Under the pieces are notes generated by a model, which was not told where the DNA came from, made no database searches, and worked only from the letters and a program-made list of their open reading frames with translations. A stretch of 49,156 nt of DNA from Profundicola sp964553105 (GTDB lineage Bacteria > Bacteroidota > Bacteroidia > Flavobacteriales > Weeksellaceae): assembly GCA_964553105.1 (NCBI GenBank), contig CAZKJO010000012.1, positions 1 to 49,156 on the forward strand. The letters are read 5' to 3'. Below, piece after piece: positions 7,323 to 16,676 of this stretch. Each line of letters starts with the position of its first letter. The first letter of the stretch is position 1. The translations under genes and the position numbers were made by a program.

Positions 7323-9964
7323 TGATGAAGAAATTATATATACTAACCTTATTTAGTTGTGTTTCATTGAGTGCGCAGGTAGATTCGACAGGAATTCAGC
7401 CTAAGAAAATGGTTGATTTTGACGTAGATTCTACGCAAATCAATACCCACGGCGTTTTTAACTTTGAAAAGGTAGGTAGTGACCAGGATAGCATTACGGC
7501 TCCGGCTCCAGCAAAGGAGATGCCGGGTACTTCTGTGGAGATGATGGCACAATACACGCTAAAAGGTTTAGAGGTGAGTGGTGGAACACCTTATAGTACC
7601 AATCAAATTTTGAGATTCACGGGTCTACAATTAGGCGAGGAAATTGAAATTCCTGGTGCGAAAATCAATAATGCAATTAAAAAATTATGGAGAACTAACT
7701 TGTTCTCTGATGTTGAGTTCTTCGCAACTAAAGTTGTTGGGAACGAAATTTATCTTAGAGTTAATTTAGTAGCGCTTCCAAAAATAAATGAGGTTGAAAT
7801 AGTTGGCGTTAAAAAATCTTTGAGAGAAACATTAATCAAGGATAATAAGCTTAAACTGAATGAAAAGATTACGCAAAACCTTATTAATCAAACTAAGATA
7901 AATATTAAGAATCACTTCACAGGAAAAGGATTCCCAGATGCAAAAGTTGATTTCACAACGGTTCCAGTTGAGGGTAAAAACTTAACGGAAGATGTGAAAA
8001 TTGTTATTGACAAGGGACCTCGCGTAAAGGTCAAGGATATTGTTATCGAAGGAAATAAAGAACTTAAATCGGGAATGCTAAGAAGAAAAGGGTTTAAGAA
8101 TACTACTAGAACTGATTTAATAAACATTTTGAAATCTTCTAAATTAGTTCCAAAAGAATATGAAGAGGATAAGGAAAACCTAATCGACGTTTACAAAGGA
8201 TACGGATTTAGAGATGCTAAAATTGTGTCGGATACGATTGAACGCGTTTCTGAAAATAGATATGTTGTAAAAGTTAAGGTGGACGAAGGAGAAAGATATT
8301 ATTTAGGTGATGTTACTTTTGTAGGAAACTCGGTTTATGACACAGAAGTCTTAGAAAGAATTTTTGCCTATAAGAAAGGTGATCCTTATGATGCAGTTGG
8401 GATAAATAAAAAAGTATCAGGATCTGAAAAAGACGATGACTTACATACACTTTACTTAAACAATGGTTATTTATTCTCAAATGCTACGCCGATTGAAAAA
8501 TCAGTTAAAAATGATACCATTGATTTAGAAATTAGAATTCAAGAAGGTGAACAAGCTACCTGGAATCGCGTTACATTTAATGGAAACACCCAAACCCATG
8601 ACCACGTTATTGCACGTGAGTTAATGACTCGTCCAGGAGATTTATTCTCTAAAAGTGATATTAAGAGAACCTATTTTAAATTAGGAGGTTTAGGATTCTT
8701 TGATCCTCAACAAATTTCACAAGATATTAAGCCTAATGTAGAAGATAACACAGTTGATATTGATTGGAAACTAGCTCCAAAATCATCGAGCCAGATTGAG
8801 CTACAAGGTGGTTATGGTGGAGGAAGATTCATCGGTACTTTAGGTTTAACTTTCCAGAACTTCTCTATTGGTAACTTGTTCAAAGGAGAAGCATGGAAAC
8901 CAGTTCCACTTGGAGATGGACAAGCATTGTCTATTAGAGCACAAGCTGGTAGTTATTTCTCAAACTATAGTATTTCATTTACGGAGCCTTGGATTGGGGG
9001 AAGTAAACCAACAGCCTTATCATTATCAGTTTATAACTCCAACTATAAGAACCTTTATAGTTCAGAGGATTCTAAATTAAGAATTTTGGGTGCGTCGGTT
9101 GGATTAAATAAATTGTTAGCCTGGCCAGATGATTACTTTAGATTAAATCAAGCGGTTTCGTTCCAGAACTATAACTTTGAGAACTATAGATATAATGTAG
9201 GTACAATTCAATACGAAAATGGTCAGTCAAATAACTTGGCTTACCAAATCGGTTTAAGTAGATTATCTGCAGGTAATGATCCTGTGTTCCCAACTTATGG
9301 ATCGGACTTTAATGTAAGTTTAAAAGTAACACCGCCTTATTCCTTATTAAACAATAACAAGGATTATAAAGCATTAAAAGAAGAGGGTAATTTCGAGCAG
9401 TTATACAAATGGTTAGAATATTACAAAGTTCAATTCTCTGGTAACTGGTATAAAGAATTAGTAGGGAAATTAGTTTTAAGAACGGGTGCAGAATTCGGTC
9501 TTTTAGGAAACTATAATAAAGATATTGGTATTTCACCATTCGAGAGATTCTTTATGGGTGGAACAGGTTTACAGGCCAACCGATTCGATGGTCGTGAGAT
9601 TGTACCTTTAAGAGGTTATCAAGATTTCACCGATGGTGGAGGACAAGTAGGTAGAGATATTACACCATTAGGTGGAGGTACTATTTACGATAAATTTTTG
9701 TTAGAGTTAAGATACCCAATCACAATGGGTCAACAAGCTAAGATCTTTGGTTTAGGTTTCTTTGAAGCAGGTAACACTTGGGATGATCACAAAGAGTTCA
9801 AACCGTTTGAGCTTAAAAGATCTGCCGGAGTTGGTATTCGTGTATTTATGTCGGCCTTTGGTATGTTAGGATTTGACTTTGGATATGGATTCGACCCTTA
9901 TCTTAATTCAAGTGGAGAAGCATCTGGATGGCAAACACACTTTATATTTGGTCAGTCATTCTAA
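7322..9964 (+). CDS. bamA: Outer-membrane protein assembly factor BamA
   Basis: An 880-aa Omp85-family protein, the central subunit of the BAM complex that folds beta-barrels into the outer membrane. It has a signal peptide (MKKLYILTLFSCVSLSA), a short acidic linker to about residue 75, then about five POTRA repeats (for example YTLKGLEVSGGTPYSTNQIL, INEVEIVGVKKSLRETLI, VKDIVIEGNKELKSGML, LGDVTFVGNSVYDTEVL and TWNRVTFNGNTQTHDHVI), and a C-terminal barrel of about 400 residues with the PLRGY motif on the L6 loop (REIVPLRGYQD). The protein ends in FIFGQSF, a typical C-terminal aromatic beta signal. Two ATG codons (7322 and 7325) are both possible. Two skp-like chaperone genes follow directly. 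Confidence 0.95.
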   Translation: MMKKLYILTLFSCVSLSAQVDSTGIQPKKMVDFDVDSTQINTHGVFNFEKVGSDQDSITAPAPAKEMPGTSVEMMAQYTLKGLEVSGGTPYSTNQILRFTGLQLGEEIEIPGAKINNAIKKLWRTNLFSDVEFFATKVVGNEIYLRVNLVALPKINEVEIVGVKKSLRETLIKDNKLKLNEKITQNLINQTKINIKNHFTGKGFPDAKVDFTTVPVEGKNLTEDVKIVIDKGPRVKVKDIVIEGNKELKSGMLRRKGFKNTTRTDLINILKSSKLVPKEYEEDKENLIDVYKGYGFRDAKIVSDTIERVSENRYVVKVKVDEGERYYLGDVTFVGNSVYDTEVLERIFAYKKGDPYDAVGINKKVSGSEKDDDLHTLYLNNGYLFSNATPIEKSVKNDTIDLEIRIQEGEQATWNRVTFNGNTQTHDHVIARELMTRPGDLFSKSDIKRTYFKLGGLGFFDPQQISQDIKPNVEDNTVDIDWKLAPKSSSQIELQGGYGGGRFIGTLGLTFQNFSIGNLFKGEAWKPVPLGDGQALSIRAQAGSYFSNYSISFTEPWIGGSKPTALSLSVYNSNYKNLYSSEDSKLRILGASVGLNKLLAWPDDYFRLNQAVSFQNYNFENYRYNVGTIQYENGQSNNLAYQIGLSRLSAGNDPVFPTYGSDFNVSLKVTPPYSLLNNNKDYKALKEEGNFEQLYKWLEYYKVQFSGNWYKELVGKLVLRTGAEFGLLGNYNKDIGISPFERFFMGGTGLQANRFDGREIVPLRGYQDFTDGGGQVGRDITPLGGGTIYDKFLLELRYPITMGQQAKIFGLGFFEAGNTWDDHKEFKPFELKRSAGVGIRVFMSAFGMLGFDFGYGFDPYLNSSGEASGWQTHFIFGQSF

Positions 9965-10010
9965 AGCTATTACCCTTGGCACGATTTTCGTTTAATCAAA
10001 ATTAGTCATT

Positions 10011-10664
10011 ATGAAAAACAGTATTGTAATATTCATTTTCCTTATAAGCGCCAGTATGTTTGGGCAGCGTTTTGGGTATGTTGATACAGATTATGTATTG
10101 AATAGTTTACCACAATATGCCGATGCACAACAGAGATTGGATATGCAAGCAAATAATTGGGCAACGGAAATTGAGAATCATAATGAGCAATTAGAAGTTA
10201 TGTTAACGGAATTTCAAAATGAGAAAATTCTTTTAACAAAAGATCAAGTTGCAGAAAGAGAGGCTGAGATTGCTGAAAAAAGACAAACGATAAAGGATTT
10301 ACAAGCACAGAGATATGGACCTAATGGCGATATGCTTTCAGTGCGTAGAAACTTAGTTAAGCCTATTCAAGATCAAATTTGGAATGCTGTAAAAACAGTT
10401 GCAGAAAGAAGAAAATACAGTTTTGTATTTGACAAGGGAAGTGACTTGGTTATGCTTTATTCAGATCCAAAATATGATATAAGCGAAGAAGTTTTAAGAA
10501 TGGTTTTACCAGAAGGAAAAGAACCTATTCGCGATGCTAAAAATAGAAGAACACCTGATAACAGTGTGAACCCTATGAATAGCAACAAAAGAGATTTAAA
10601 GAAAATAGATAACAGATTAAAAATTCAAAAAACCGAGTCTATTAAACCGGTTAAAAGTAAGTAA
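10011..10664 (+). CDS. OmpH/Skp-family periplasmic chaperone, with C-terminal extension
   Basis: A 217-aa exported OmpH/Skp-like chaperone for outer-membrane proteins in transit. It has a signal peptide (MKNSIVIFIFLISASMFG), the N-terminal FGYVDTDYVLNSLPQYADAQ strand typical of OmpH, a long charged helical hairpin (about 40-120) predicted as coiled coil, and a C-terminal strand region (KYSFVFDKGSDLVMLYSDP). About 45 extra residues follow that core, rich in Lys, Arg and Asn, and look unstructured; the neighbouring paralogue lacks them. It lies 46 nt after bamA. Confidence 0.9.
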   Translation: MKNSIVIFIFLISASMFGQRFGYVDTDYVLNSLPQYADAQQRLDMQANNWATEIENHNEQLEVMLTEFQNEKILLTKDQVAEREAEIAEKRQTIKDLQAQRYGPNGDMLSVRRNLVKPIQDQIWNAVKTVAERRKYSFVFDKGSDLVMLYSDPKYDISEEVLRMVLPEGKEPIRDAKNRRTPDNSVNPMNSNKRDLKKIDNRLKIQKTESIKPVKSK

Positions 10665-10685
10665 AAAAATAAATTGAATATAACT

Positions 10686-11234
10686 ATGAAAAATTTAACA
10701 TTAATCGCCTTTTTTTCATTCCTATTATTAGGAATTGGTAGTGTGAACGCTCAATCAGTTGCTCACGTAAATTCTAATACAATTTTAGAGGCACTTCCTG
10801 ATTATAAAGCAGCACAGACTAAATTAGAAGCAGAGGCAGACCGTCACAAAGCAGAGGTTGAAAGAAGACAAGCAGAGATGCAAACCATTGTGGATGACGC
10901 TCAAAAACAAATGGAGGCTGCACAAAATAAATCAGAAGCAGAACAACGTGCTTTAATGCAAAAATTGGCTCCAGTTCAAGAAGACCTTCAAAAGAAACAA
11001 CAAGAATTGATGGAGTATCAAAAAACTGCATCTGAGTCATTAAATAAAATGGAAGCTAACTTGGTTAAACCAATCTACGAAAAAGTAGAAAATGCTATTC
11101 AAGCAGTAGGTGATGCTAAGAAAGTGGGATATATCATCGATATGGCAACTGCAGGACCAAGCGGAACTGTATTGTACTACAGAGGTGGTGTAGATATCAC
11201 AAACGACGTTAAAAAGCAATTGGGAGTTCAATAA
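10686..11234 (+). CDS. OmpH/Skp-family periplasmic chaperone
   Basis: A 182-aa second Skp/OmpH paralogue. The ATG at 10686 gives a clean signal peptide, MKNLTLIAFFSFLLLGIGSVNA, before QSVAHVNSNTILEALPDYKA; a TTG 12 bases upstream is less likely. Residues about 45-120 are Ala-Glu-Lys-Gln-rich coiled coil, and the tail KKVGYIIDMATAGPSGTVLYY forms the trimerisation strands. It lies 21 nt after the first skp gene and is followed by a strong terminator, so it closes the porG-uppS-bamA-skp-skp block. Confidence 0.93.
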   Translation: MKNLTLIAFFSFLLLGIGSVNAQSVAHVNSNTILEALPDYKAAQTKLEAEADRHKAEVERRQAEMQTIVDDAQKQMEAAQNKSEAEQRALMQKLAPVQEDLQKKQQELMEYQKTASESLNKMEANLVKPIYEKVENAIQAVGDAKKVGYIIDMATAGPSGTVLYYRGGVDITNDVKKQLGVQ

Positions 11235-11258
11235 TTTTTGGACCCAAATAAGTTATAT

Positions 11259-11288
11259 AAAGCCGATTCTATAGAGTCGGCTTTTTTG
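11259..11288 (+). terminator. Intrinsic terminator after the second skp gene
   Basis: An 11-bp stem (AAAGCCGATTC against GAGTCGGCTTT, one G-T wobble) with a TATA loop is followed by TTTTTT. It separates the envelope-assembly operon from the glycan locus. Confidence 0.88.
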
Positions 11289-11369
11289 TTTTGTAAGGTT
11301 TTATTAAGTCAAATAGTTTGATTTGTTTAGTTAGATTTAAAACAAAAAATAAAATTCTACTAAGAATTG

Positions 11370-11377
11370 TATATTTG
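11370..11377 (+). promoter_or_regulatory. Bacteroidota -7 element for rfbC-rfbD
   Basis: TATATTTG matches TAnnTTTG exactly, 17 nt before the rfbC ATG, implying a leader of roughly 10 nt. No clear -33 box is seen. Confidence 0.65.
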
Positions 11378-11394
11378 CTTCAATCAATTATATC

Positions 11395-11949
11395 ATGAAG
11401 ATTACACAAACTAAGCTTTCCGGATGTTTCATTGTAGAGCCTCAGATTTTTAAAGATGAACGAGGTTATTTTTTTGAAAGTTATAATCACGAAAAGTTTA
11501 AAGAAGCTACAGGAATCGACATGGTATTTCTACAAGATAATCAAGCTAAATCTCAATACGGTGTTATCCGTGGACTTCATCTGCAGAGAACCCCTTCTTT
11601 ACAGGCTAAATTTTTACGTGTTTTGGAGGGCAAAATCCTCGATGTAGCGGTAGATGTTAGAAAAGACTCACCTACCTATGGTCAGCATGTTTCTATTGAA
11701 CTGAGCGCTGAAAACAACTTGCAATTATTTATTCCACATGGTTTTGCTCATGGTTATTCAGTTTTGTCTGAATCTGCTGTTGTTGCTTATAAATGTGATG
11801 CCTTGTATGATAAAGAAAGTGAAGATGGAATTAACTTATTTGATAAGAACTTAAATATTGATTGGAGAATTCCAATGGATCAAGCTATCTTGTCTGAAAA
11901 GGATTTAAATCAAAAGCAATTTTCTGATTTTAAAGCAGTTGAGTTATGA
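11395..11949 (+). CDS. rfbC: dTDP-4-dehydrorhamnose 3,5-epimerase
   Basis: A 184-aa RmlC cupin enzyme that epimerises dTDP-4-keto-6-deoxyglucose at C3 and C5 on the way to dTDP-rhamnose. The substrate-binding DERGYFFESYNHEKF region is at about 21-35, the catalytic His is in GVIRGLHLQ (about 62), the LFIPHGFAHGY strand is at about 111-121, and the catalytic Tyr is near 132 in AYKCDALYDK. Its last four bases (ATGA) overlap the rfbD start. The other two rhamnose genes, rfbA and rfbB, are absent from the window. Confidence 0.96.
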   Translation: MKITQTKLSGCFIVEPQIFKDERGYFFESYNHEKFKEATGIDMVFLQDNQAKSQYGVIRGLHLQRTPSLQAKFLRVLEGKILDVAVDVRKDSPTYGQHVSIELSAENNLQLFIPHGFAHGYSVLSESAVVAYKCDALYDKESEDGINLFDKNLNIDWRIPMDQAILSEKDLNQKQFSDFKAVEL

Positions 11950-12809
11950 AAAAAGTATTAGTTACAGGAGCAAATGGGCAGTTAGGACAATGTATCAAAG
12001 ATGCCGTTAGCCAAATAAACAACAGTGAATATCAATATACCTTTGTTACTCGACAAGAGTTTGACCTGGCTAATATTCAAATGATGCGCGATTATTTGAC
12101 TCAAAATGAATTTGATGTTTTAATAAATTGTGCAGCCTATACAGCTGTTGATTTAGCCGAGGAAGAAGTTGATAAGGCTTATGCTGTGAATGCAGAGGCT
12201 GTGGGAGAAATGGCGAAAATTTGCGCTGAAAAAAATATTGAGTTTATTCATGTTTCAACGGATTATGTATTCGATGGAAACGCTGATAAACCATTTGCTG
12301 TTGATCATGAAACCAATCCAATAAGCGTTTACGGTAAATCTAAATTAGTAGGAGAGCAGTTGGCGTTGGATAATAATCCAGAGACGATTATTATTCGTAC
12401 GGCCTGGGTTTATTCTCAACATGGAAAGAATTTCATGAAAACCATGTTGCGATTATTTGCAGATAAAGACGAAATTTCTGTTGTAAACGATCAAAAAGGA
12501 ACACCAACCAATGCAAATGATATCGCTAGGGCTATTCTAAAAGTTGTTCAAACTAGGAAGAAGACTCCAGGTATCTATCACTTTACCAATGCAGGAGATA
12601 CCACCTGGTTTGGCTTTGCAGAGGCTATCAAAGAGCTTACAAATGCAGAAATAAAGATTAATCCAATACCAACCTCTCAGTTTCCTACCCCGGCCAAACG
12701 ACCTGCTTATTCAGTTTTAGACACAGCTAAAATTCAAGAGGTATATGATGTTGACTGCCCGCACTGGAAGGATAGTTTGAAGTTGCTGTTCAATAAACTG
12801 AGCAACTAA
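11946..12809 (+). CDS. rfbD: dTDP-4-dehydrorhamnose reductase
   Basis: A 287-aa extended short-chain dehydrogenase that reduces dTDP-4-keto-rhamnose to dTDP-L-rhamnose. The Rossmann motif VTGANGQLGQ is at the N terminus, NCAAYTAVDLAEEE and VSTDYVFDG follow, and the catalytic Tyr-Lys pair is in SVYGKSKLVGEQ. It overlaps rfbC by ATGA and therefore is translationally coupled. It implies that the surface glycan of this strain contains rhamnose. Confidence 0.96.
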   Translation: MKKVLVTGANGQLGQCIKDAVSQINNSEYQYTFVTRQEFDLANIQMMRDYLTQNEFDVLINCAAYTAVDLAEEEVDKAYAVNAEAVGEMAKICAEKNIEFIHVSTDYVFDGNADKPFAVDHETNPISVYGKSKLVGEQLALDNNPETIIIRTAWVYSQHGKNFMKTMLRLFADKDEISVVNDQKGTPTNANDIARAILKVVQTRKKTPGIYHFTNAGDTTWFGFAEAIKELTNAEIKINPIPTSQFPTPAKRPAYSVLDTAKIQEVYDVDCPHWKDSLKLLFNKLSN

Positions 12810-12908
12810 AGATAAAAAGCCAACTCTTGGATAGCCAAACTTAAAAATGCGCTCAATAAAACTCTTTTAAAATGCTATAATTTCAGTAAATTTTTATAAT
12901 CTTGTACT

Positions 12909-12916
12909 TATTCTTG
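12909..12916 (+). promoter_or_regulatory. Possible -7 element before the Wzz-like gene
   Basis: TATTCTTG differs from TAnnTTTG at one fixed base and is 20 nt before the ATG at 12937, close to the spacing seen elsewhere in the window. The 127-base gap after rfbD holds nothing else recognisable. Confidence 0.4.
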
Positions 12917-12936
12917 AATAAAACTTTACTAGATCA

Positions 12937-13905
12937 ATGCAAGCAAATCAAAATTCCAAAGATGAAATCTTACTTCAAGATTTAGCAGAATTAATAAAGA
13001 GCATATTTTATGGATTTCTTAATATTCTATATAGCATATTTAAGTTCTATTGGAAGCACAAAATTATTATAATAATTCTCGGAGCCTTAGGAATTGGTTT
13101 ATTCTTATTAGAAAGAAACTTTACTAAAAAATCCTATGAATCTTCGGCACTTGTTATACAAAACTTTGAATCAGTTGATTTTTTGTATAATACGGTAGAT
13201 AATATTGAACATAATTTGGGAGCTCCAACGGGGGCAGTTTATTTAAAATCTATTTTTGGAGAAGACTTTAAACGAATCAAAGGTATTGAAATTGAATCGG
13301 TAGAAAATTTTTATAATTTCGATGATGTTAATTCTTATAATCGAACAGATTTTGAGGTGTTAGTAAAGAGTAGTGACGTCTCAAATAATATAAAGGATTA
13401 TAAGGAGTCAAAATACTTTAAATACCATCGCATTAATTTTATTATTCAAGATACTTTAAACACAAAATTTTTAGTAGATAACTTTTTCAGCTACATTAAT
13501 TCAAACCAACATTATAAGCAATATGCAAATGTTTATAATGAAAGTATTCAAAAAAGTTTAGAAGAAAATGAACGCTCTATTTCATCAATCGATTCTTTAC
13601 TGAATTCGTATATAACACAAAATCGATCGAGAGGTTCTAATGTTAATGTTACAAACAATTCGGAATTATATAGACTCTATGACCAAAAAGAGCGGTTAAG
13701 AAATCAAAATCTACATCTGCTAACGAAGCTAGTAGATTTTGAAGACGTGGTTAAACCTGTCGCTGTAGAATATAATAATCCTCAAAAGAGGTTAGCTCCC
13801 AAGTGGTTGATTTATCCCTTGGTATTTATATTATTATATTCCTTAATCTATTTACTTAAATATCTTTTTATTAAGTCAGAGAAATATAAAGAAACTGACA
13901 TTTAA
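12937..13905 (+). CDS. Wzz-like polysaccharide copolymerase (chain-length regulator type)
   Basis: A 322-aa inner-membrane protein with the two-transmembrane topology of polysaccharide copolymerases. TM1 is at about 42-59 (HKIIIIILGALGIGLFLL), TM2 at about 290-312, and a periplasmic domain of about 230 residues lies between, including a coiled-coil-like stretch at about 200-270. The N-terminal 40 residues are cytosolic. There is no tyrosine-kinase domain, so it resembles Wzz of O-antigen systems rather than Wzc of capsule systems. The sequence itself is not strongly family-typical; the call relies on topology and on the neighbouring polymerase and flippase. Confidence 0.65.
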   Translation: MQANQNSKDEILLQDLAELIKSIFYGFLNILYSIFKFYWKHKIIIIILGALGIGLFLLERNFTKKSYESSALVIQNFESVDFLYNTVDNIEHNLGAPTGAVYLKSIFGEDFKRIKGIEIESVENFYNFDDVNSYNRTDFEVLVKSSDVSNNIKDYKESKYFKYHRINFIIQDTLNTKFLVDNFFSYINSNQHYKQYANVYNESIQKSLEENERSISSIDSLLNSYITQNRSRGSNVNVTNNSELYRLYDQKERLRNQNLHLLTKLVDFEDVVKPVAVEYNNPQKRLAPKWLIYPLVFILLYSLIYLLKYLFIKSEKYKETDI

Positions 13906-13952
13906 AACAGCTAGTATTTATCTTTAAAGTATAAATACTCTATTGAAATATT

Positions 13953-15383
13953 ATGCGTAAAAAGCGATCAATAAGCTTAAATTCAATAATTTACTTTCTA
14001 TTTCTGATTGGAGTTTTTTGTTTGCCGTTAAATTCAGATCCACCTGCGATTATGAATCTTCTAGGTGAATTTAGGCGTGAGAGTGTAGCTTTATTTTTCT
14101 TTATAGCCCTGGTATTTTTGATAGGTAGAGATATCATTAGACAAAAAATAAACTTTCCATATAGAACCGCTCCTTATTCCATATTTCTAATTTTTATAGG
14201 ATATGTACTAATCGGGTATATTATAAATATTCCCGATATCAAGGATTACTTTTTTAAAGGAACCACTGGAATAGTCAGGTTTATTAAACAGTTTATTTCT
14301 TTAGCCTTAGTTGGATTAGTAATTTTCTATGTTCTGTATAATGCTGTATTGATAAAGGGAGCCGAAAAGGGATTTGAGAGTATAAGGCGATTTATGCTAT
14401 ATAGCTTAATTCTAATGAGTTTTTACGGCTTTATAGAAATTGCTATTATGTATTTGGGGATGACATTTTTGATTCCTGTAACCAAACTCTTCGATTATAT
14501 ACCTTTTGTAGAGACAAGTTTGGATTTTTTTGGAGGTAGATTAGTAGGGCTTACCTACGAACCGCCCGCTTTGGGAACTTATTTGGTAACCATTGCTGGA
14601 TTTATGTTTTCTTATATCTTAACGGGAAAAGGAATTGTACGATTTGTTCCATTCTTTCTGGTCTTGTTTTTTGCAATTTTATCTAAATCTCGCGCCGCTT
14701 TTGTTATTATTTTAGTTCAAGTTTTAGTCGGGGTTATTTATGCATACTTTACTGTTTCAAGCTTCAGATATTGGTCTAATCGTGTTATGTTAGTTGGTAG
14801 TATTTTACTCATTGGTATTTTGAGTTATAAGAGTCAAGAAATTGCTGTAGTAGTAGAGGAGAGAATAGAAGATTTAAATTTTTGGGATAAATCACAGGAT
14901 AATAAACTATCAATTTCAAATAAATCAAGGCTTGGAATTCAATATGCCAATCTACAAGTCTTTGTAGATAATCCGATTTTTGGAGTAGGATGGGGGCAAC
15001 AAACCTTTGAAGGGATGCAGCACGTGCCTTCTTGGTCTAAACACAATAATTGGGAATTTACCTACAAGTATTTAAACCCAAGACACGCTCCGTTTCCATC
15101 TGGTTATAATTTATACATAAGGCTGTTAGCGGAAACTGGTATTGTTGGCTTGGTTATATTCTTAAGCTTCTTAGGTTACTTTCTCATCGGACTAATAAAG
15201 TATTTATATAGAGCAGACATAAATCAGAAATATATTTTCCTTGGGCTTTTAATAACAAGTATAGGGGCCATGATCAATTGGTTTCAAACCGATACATTGA
15301 GATTATATGGTTTTTGGTTGAGTTTAGCCATTTTTATGGTTTATCTGAAAGAGAATAAAATTGAATATGAAAATAAAGGATAA
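13953..15383 (+). CDS. O-antigen polymerase/ligase-family membrane protein (Wzy/WaaL type), first copy
   Basis: A 476-aa integral membrane protein with about 12 hydrophobic segments and a large periplasmic loop (about 290-380) before the last three segments, the layout of the O-antigen ligase (Wzy_C) superfamily. The segment NPIFGVGWGQQTFE, at the start of that loop, matches the conserved (N)P-x-x-G-x-G pattern of the family, and RHAPFPSGYNLYIRLLAETGIVGLV matches the N-x-x-L-x-x-x-x-E-x-G-x-x-G motif that follows. It could polymerise repeat units or ligate finished glycan to lipid A. Its end overlaps the flippase gene by 17 nt. Confidence 0.85.
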   Translation: MRKKRSISLNSIIYFLFLIGVFCLPLNSDPPAIMNLLGEFRRESVALFFFIALVFLIGRDIIRQKINFPYRTAPYSIFLIFIGYVLIGYIINIPDIKDYFFKGTTGIVRFIKQFISLALVGLVIFYVLYNAVLIKGAEKGFESIRRFMLYSLILMSFYGFIEIAIMYLGMTFLIPVTKLFDYIPFVETSLDFFGGRLVGLTYEPPALGTYLVTIAGFMFSYILTGKGIVRFVPFFLVLFFAILSKSRAAFVIILVQVLVGVIYAYFTVSSFRYWSNRVMLVGSILLIGILSYKSQEIAVVVEERIEDLNFWDKSQDNKLSISNKSRLGIQYANLQVFVDNPIFGVGWGQQTFEGMQHVPSWSKHNNWEFTYKYLNPRHAPFPSGYNLYIRLLAETGIVGLVIFLSFLGYFLIGLIKYLYRADINQKYIFLGLLITSIGAMINWFQTDTLRLYGFWLSLAIFMVYLKENKIEYENKG

Positions 15384-16668
15384 GATAAAGTCTTTTTCGC
15401 TTTCTGATTTAGGTAAAAACAGCTTAATTGTTTTTGCTTTGAAGCTGATGGGAGTCTTTATTTTTTTTATTCTTTCCATATTTCTAACGAATTATTTTCC
15501 CTCAGAAATGGTAGGGAGATACGATTTCGCAAGATCTTTATTGCTGATAATTGGTGGATTAAATTTATTAGGATTTGAGCAGTCAATAATTTATTACAGT
15601 GGTAAACTAAGAGCGGTCAAGAATTTTGATGCTTTGCAATCTATCTACCTCAAGATGATAAAGGCCATATTTATTGTGTTTAGTCTTTTCCTATTAATCG
15701 CATTGGTATTTCCAGGCTCATATATCAACAATTTATTTGATAAGGATCTTTATGATCTGGTTGTTAAGGTTGTAATCGCTATGTTCTTTCATTCTCTTTT
15801 AATGTTAAATATTGAGTTCTTACGAGCCAATCAAATGCTGATTACATCTGAATCAATCAGAAATATTGGTCGTTATTTAGGTTTTTTTATTTTGGCTATC
15901 ATTATCCTGTTGAATGAGAATTATGATTGGTTGGCAGAAGTTTTTCTTGCTAATTATATAATATTGGGTATTCTCACCACAATATATGTTTATTTAAAAT
16001 TTATAAAACCCAATAAAATAATTCAATCACAAGATTTTACAACTAAAAATATTGTTCTAACTTCTTATCCTATGGCGTTGAGTACCATGACATTTTTTCT
16101 TCTTCAGAATACCGATGTTATTTTACTTAGTAAATTCGTGTCCTATAGCGAAGTCGCATATTATGGTGTAGCAGTAAAGGTAGCTATGTTAACTTCTGTG
16201 GTTATGATGGCCATTTCTACCGTAATTGCACCCAAAGTTTCTGAGATGTATGCCTTAAAGAAAATAGACGAACTTAAATCCATGATGCGCAAGGCGGCTT
16301 TATTTATTTTTGGAATTAGCGTTCCAGTTTTTATTGTGCTATTAATTGGTGGATCATTTGTTTTAAAGATTTTTGGTGAAGAATATGTGTTAGCTCTTAG
16401 TTCGCTATATATTTTGGTAATAGGTCAATTAGCAAATGCTTTTTCAGGTCCTACAGGAACTTATTTAAACATGACAGGTAGACAAAAGGTTTTACAGTTT
16501 ATATTGATTGGAGCTTTTGTATTAAATATTGCTTTAAATTTAATTTTGATACCTTTACATGGTATAGAAGGAGCTGCCATTGCAACCGCAAGCACAACCA
16601 TTATTTGGAATGGAATTGCCGTAATTTATGTCTATAAGCAGGATAAAGTAAAAATATTTCTACACTAA
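15367..16668 (+). CDS. Wzx-type polysaccharide flippase (MATE/MOP superfamily)
   Basis: A 433-aa membrane protein with about 12-14 hydrophobic helices. The pattern of the RfbX/Wzx family is visible: FALKLMGVFIFFILSIFLTNYF at the start, mid-protein LTSYPMALSTMTFFLLQNTDVILLSKF (the second-half domain start, with the Asp of TDVILL), and late GSFVLKIFGEEY and LNLILIPLHGIEGAAIAT motifs. It should flip undecaprenyl-linked repeat units across the inner membrane. The ATG at 15367 is chosen over a TTG six bases before it. Translation overlaps the upstream Wzy-like gene. Confidence 0.88.
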   Translation: MKIKDKIKSFSLSDLGKNSLIVFALKLMGVFIFFILSIFLTNYFPSEMVGRYDFARSLLLIIGGLNLLGFEQSIIYYSGKLRAVKNFDALQSIYLKMIKAIFIVFSLFLLIALVFPGSYINNLFDKDLYDLVVKVVIAMFFHSLLMLNIEFLRANQMLITSESIRNIGRYLGFFILAIIILLNENYDWLAEVFLANYIILGILTTIYVYLKFIKPNKIIQSQDFTTKNIVLTSYPMALSTMTFFLLQNTDVILLSKFVSYSEVAYYGVAVKVAMLTSVVMMAISTVIAPKVSEMYALKKIDELKSMMRKAALFIFGISVPVFIVLLIGGSFVLKIFGEEYVLALSSLYILVIGQLANAFSGPTGTYLNMTGRQKVLQFILIGAFVLNIALNLILIPLHGIEGAAIATASTTIIWNGIAVIYVYKQDKVKIFLH

Positions 16669-16676
16669 TTTATCAA

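Noticed and set aside
10011..11234. The tandem skp genes as a recent duplication
   Set aside because: The two proteins share only the fold, not close sequence, so the duplication is old and typical of the phylum.
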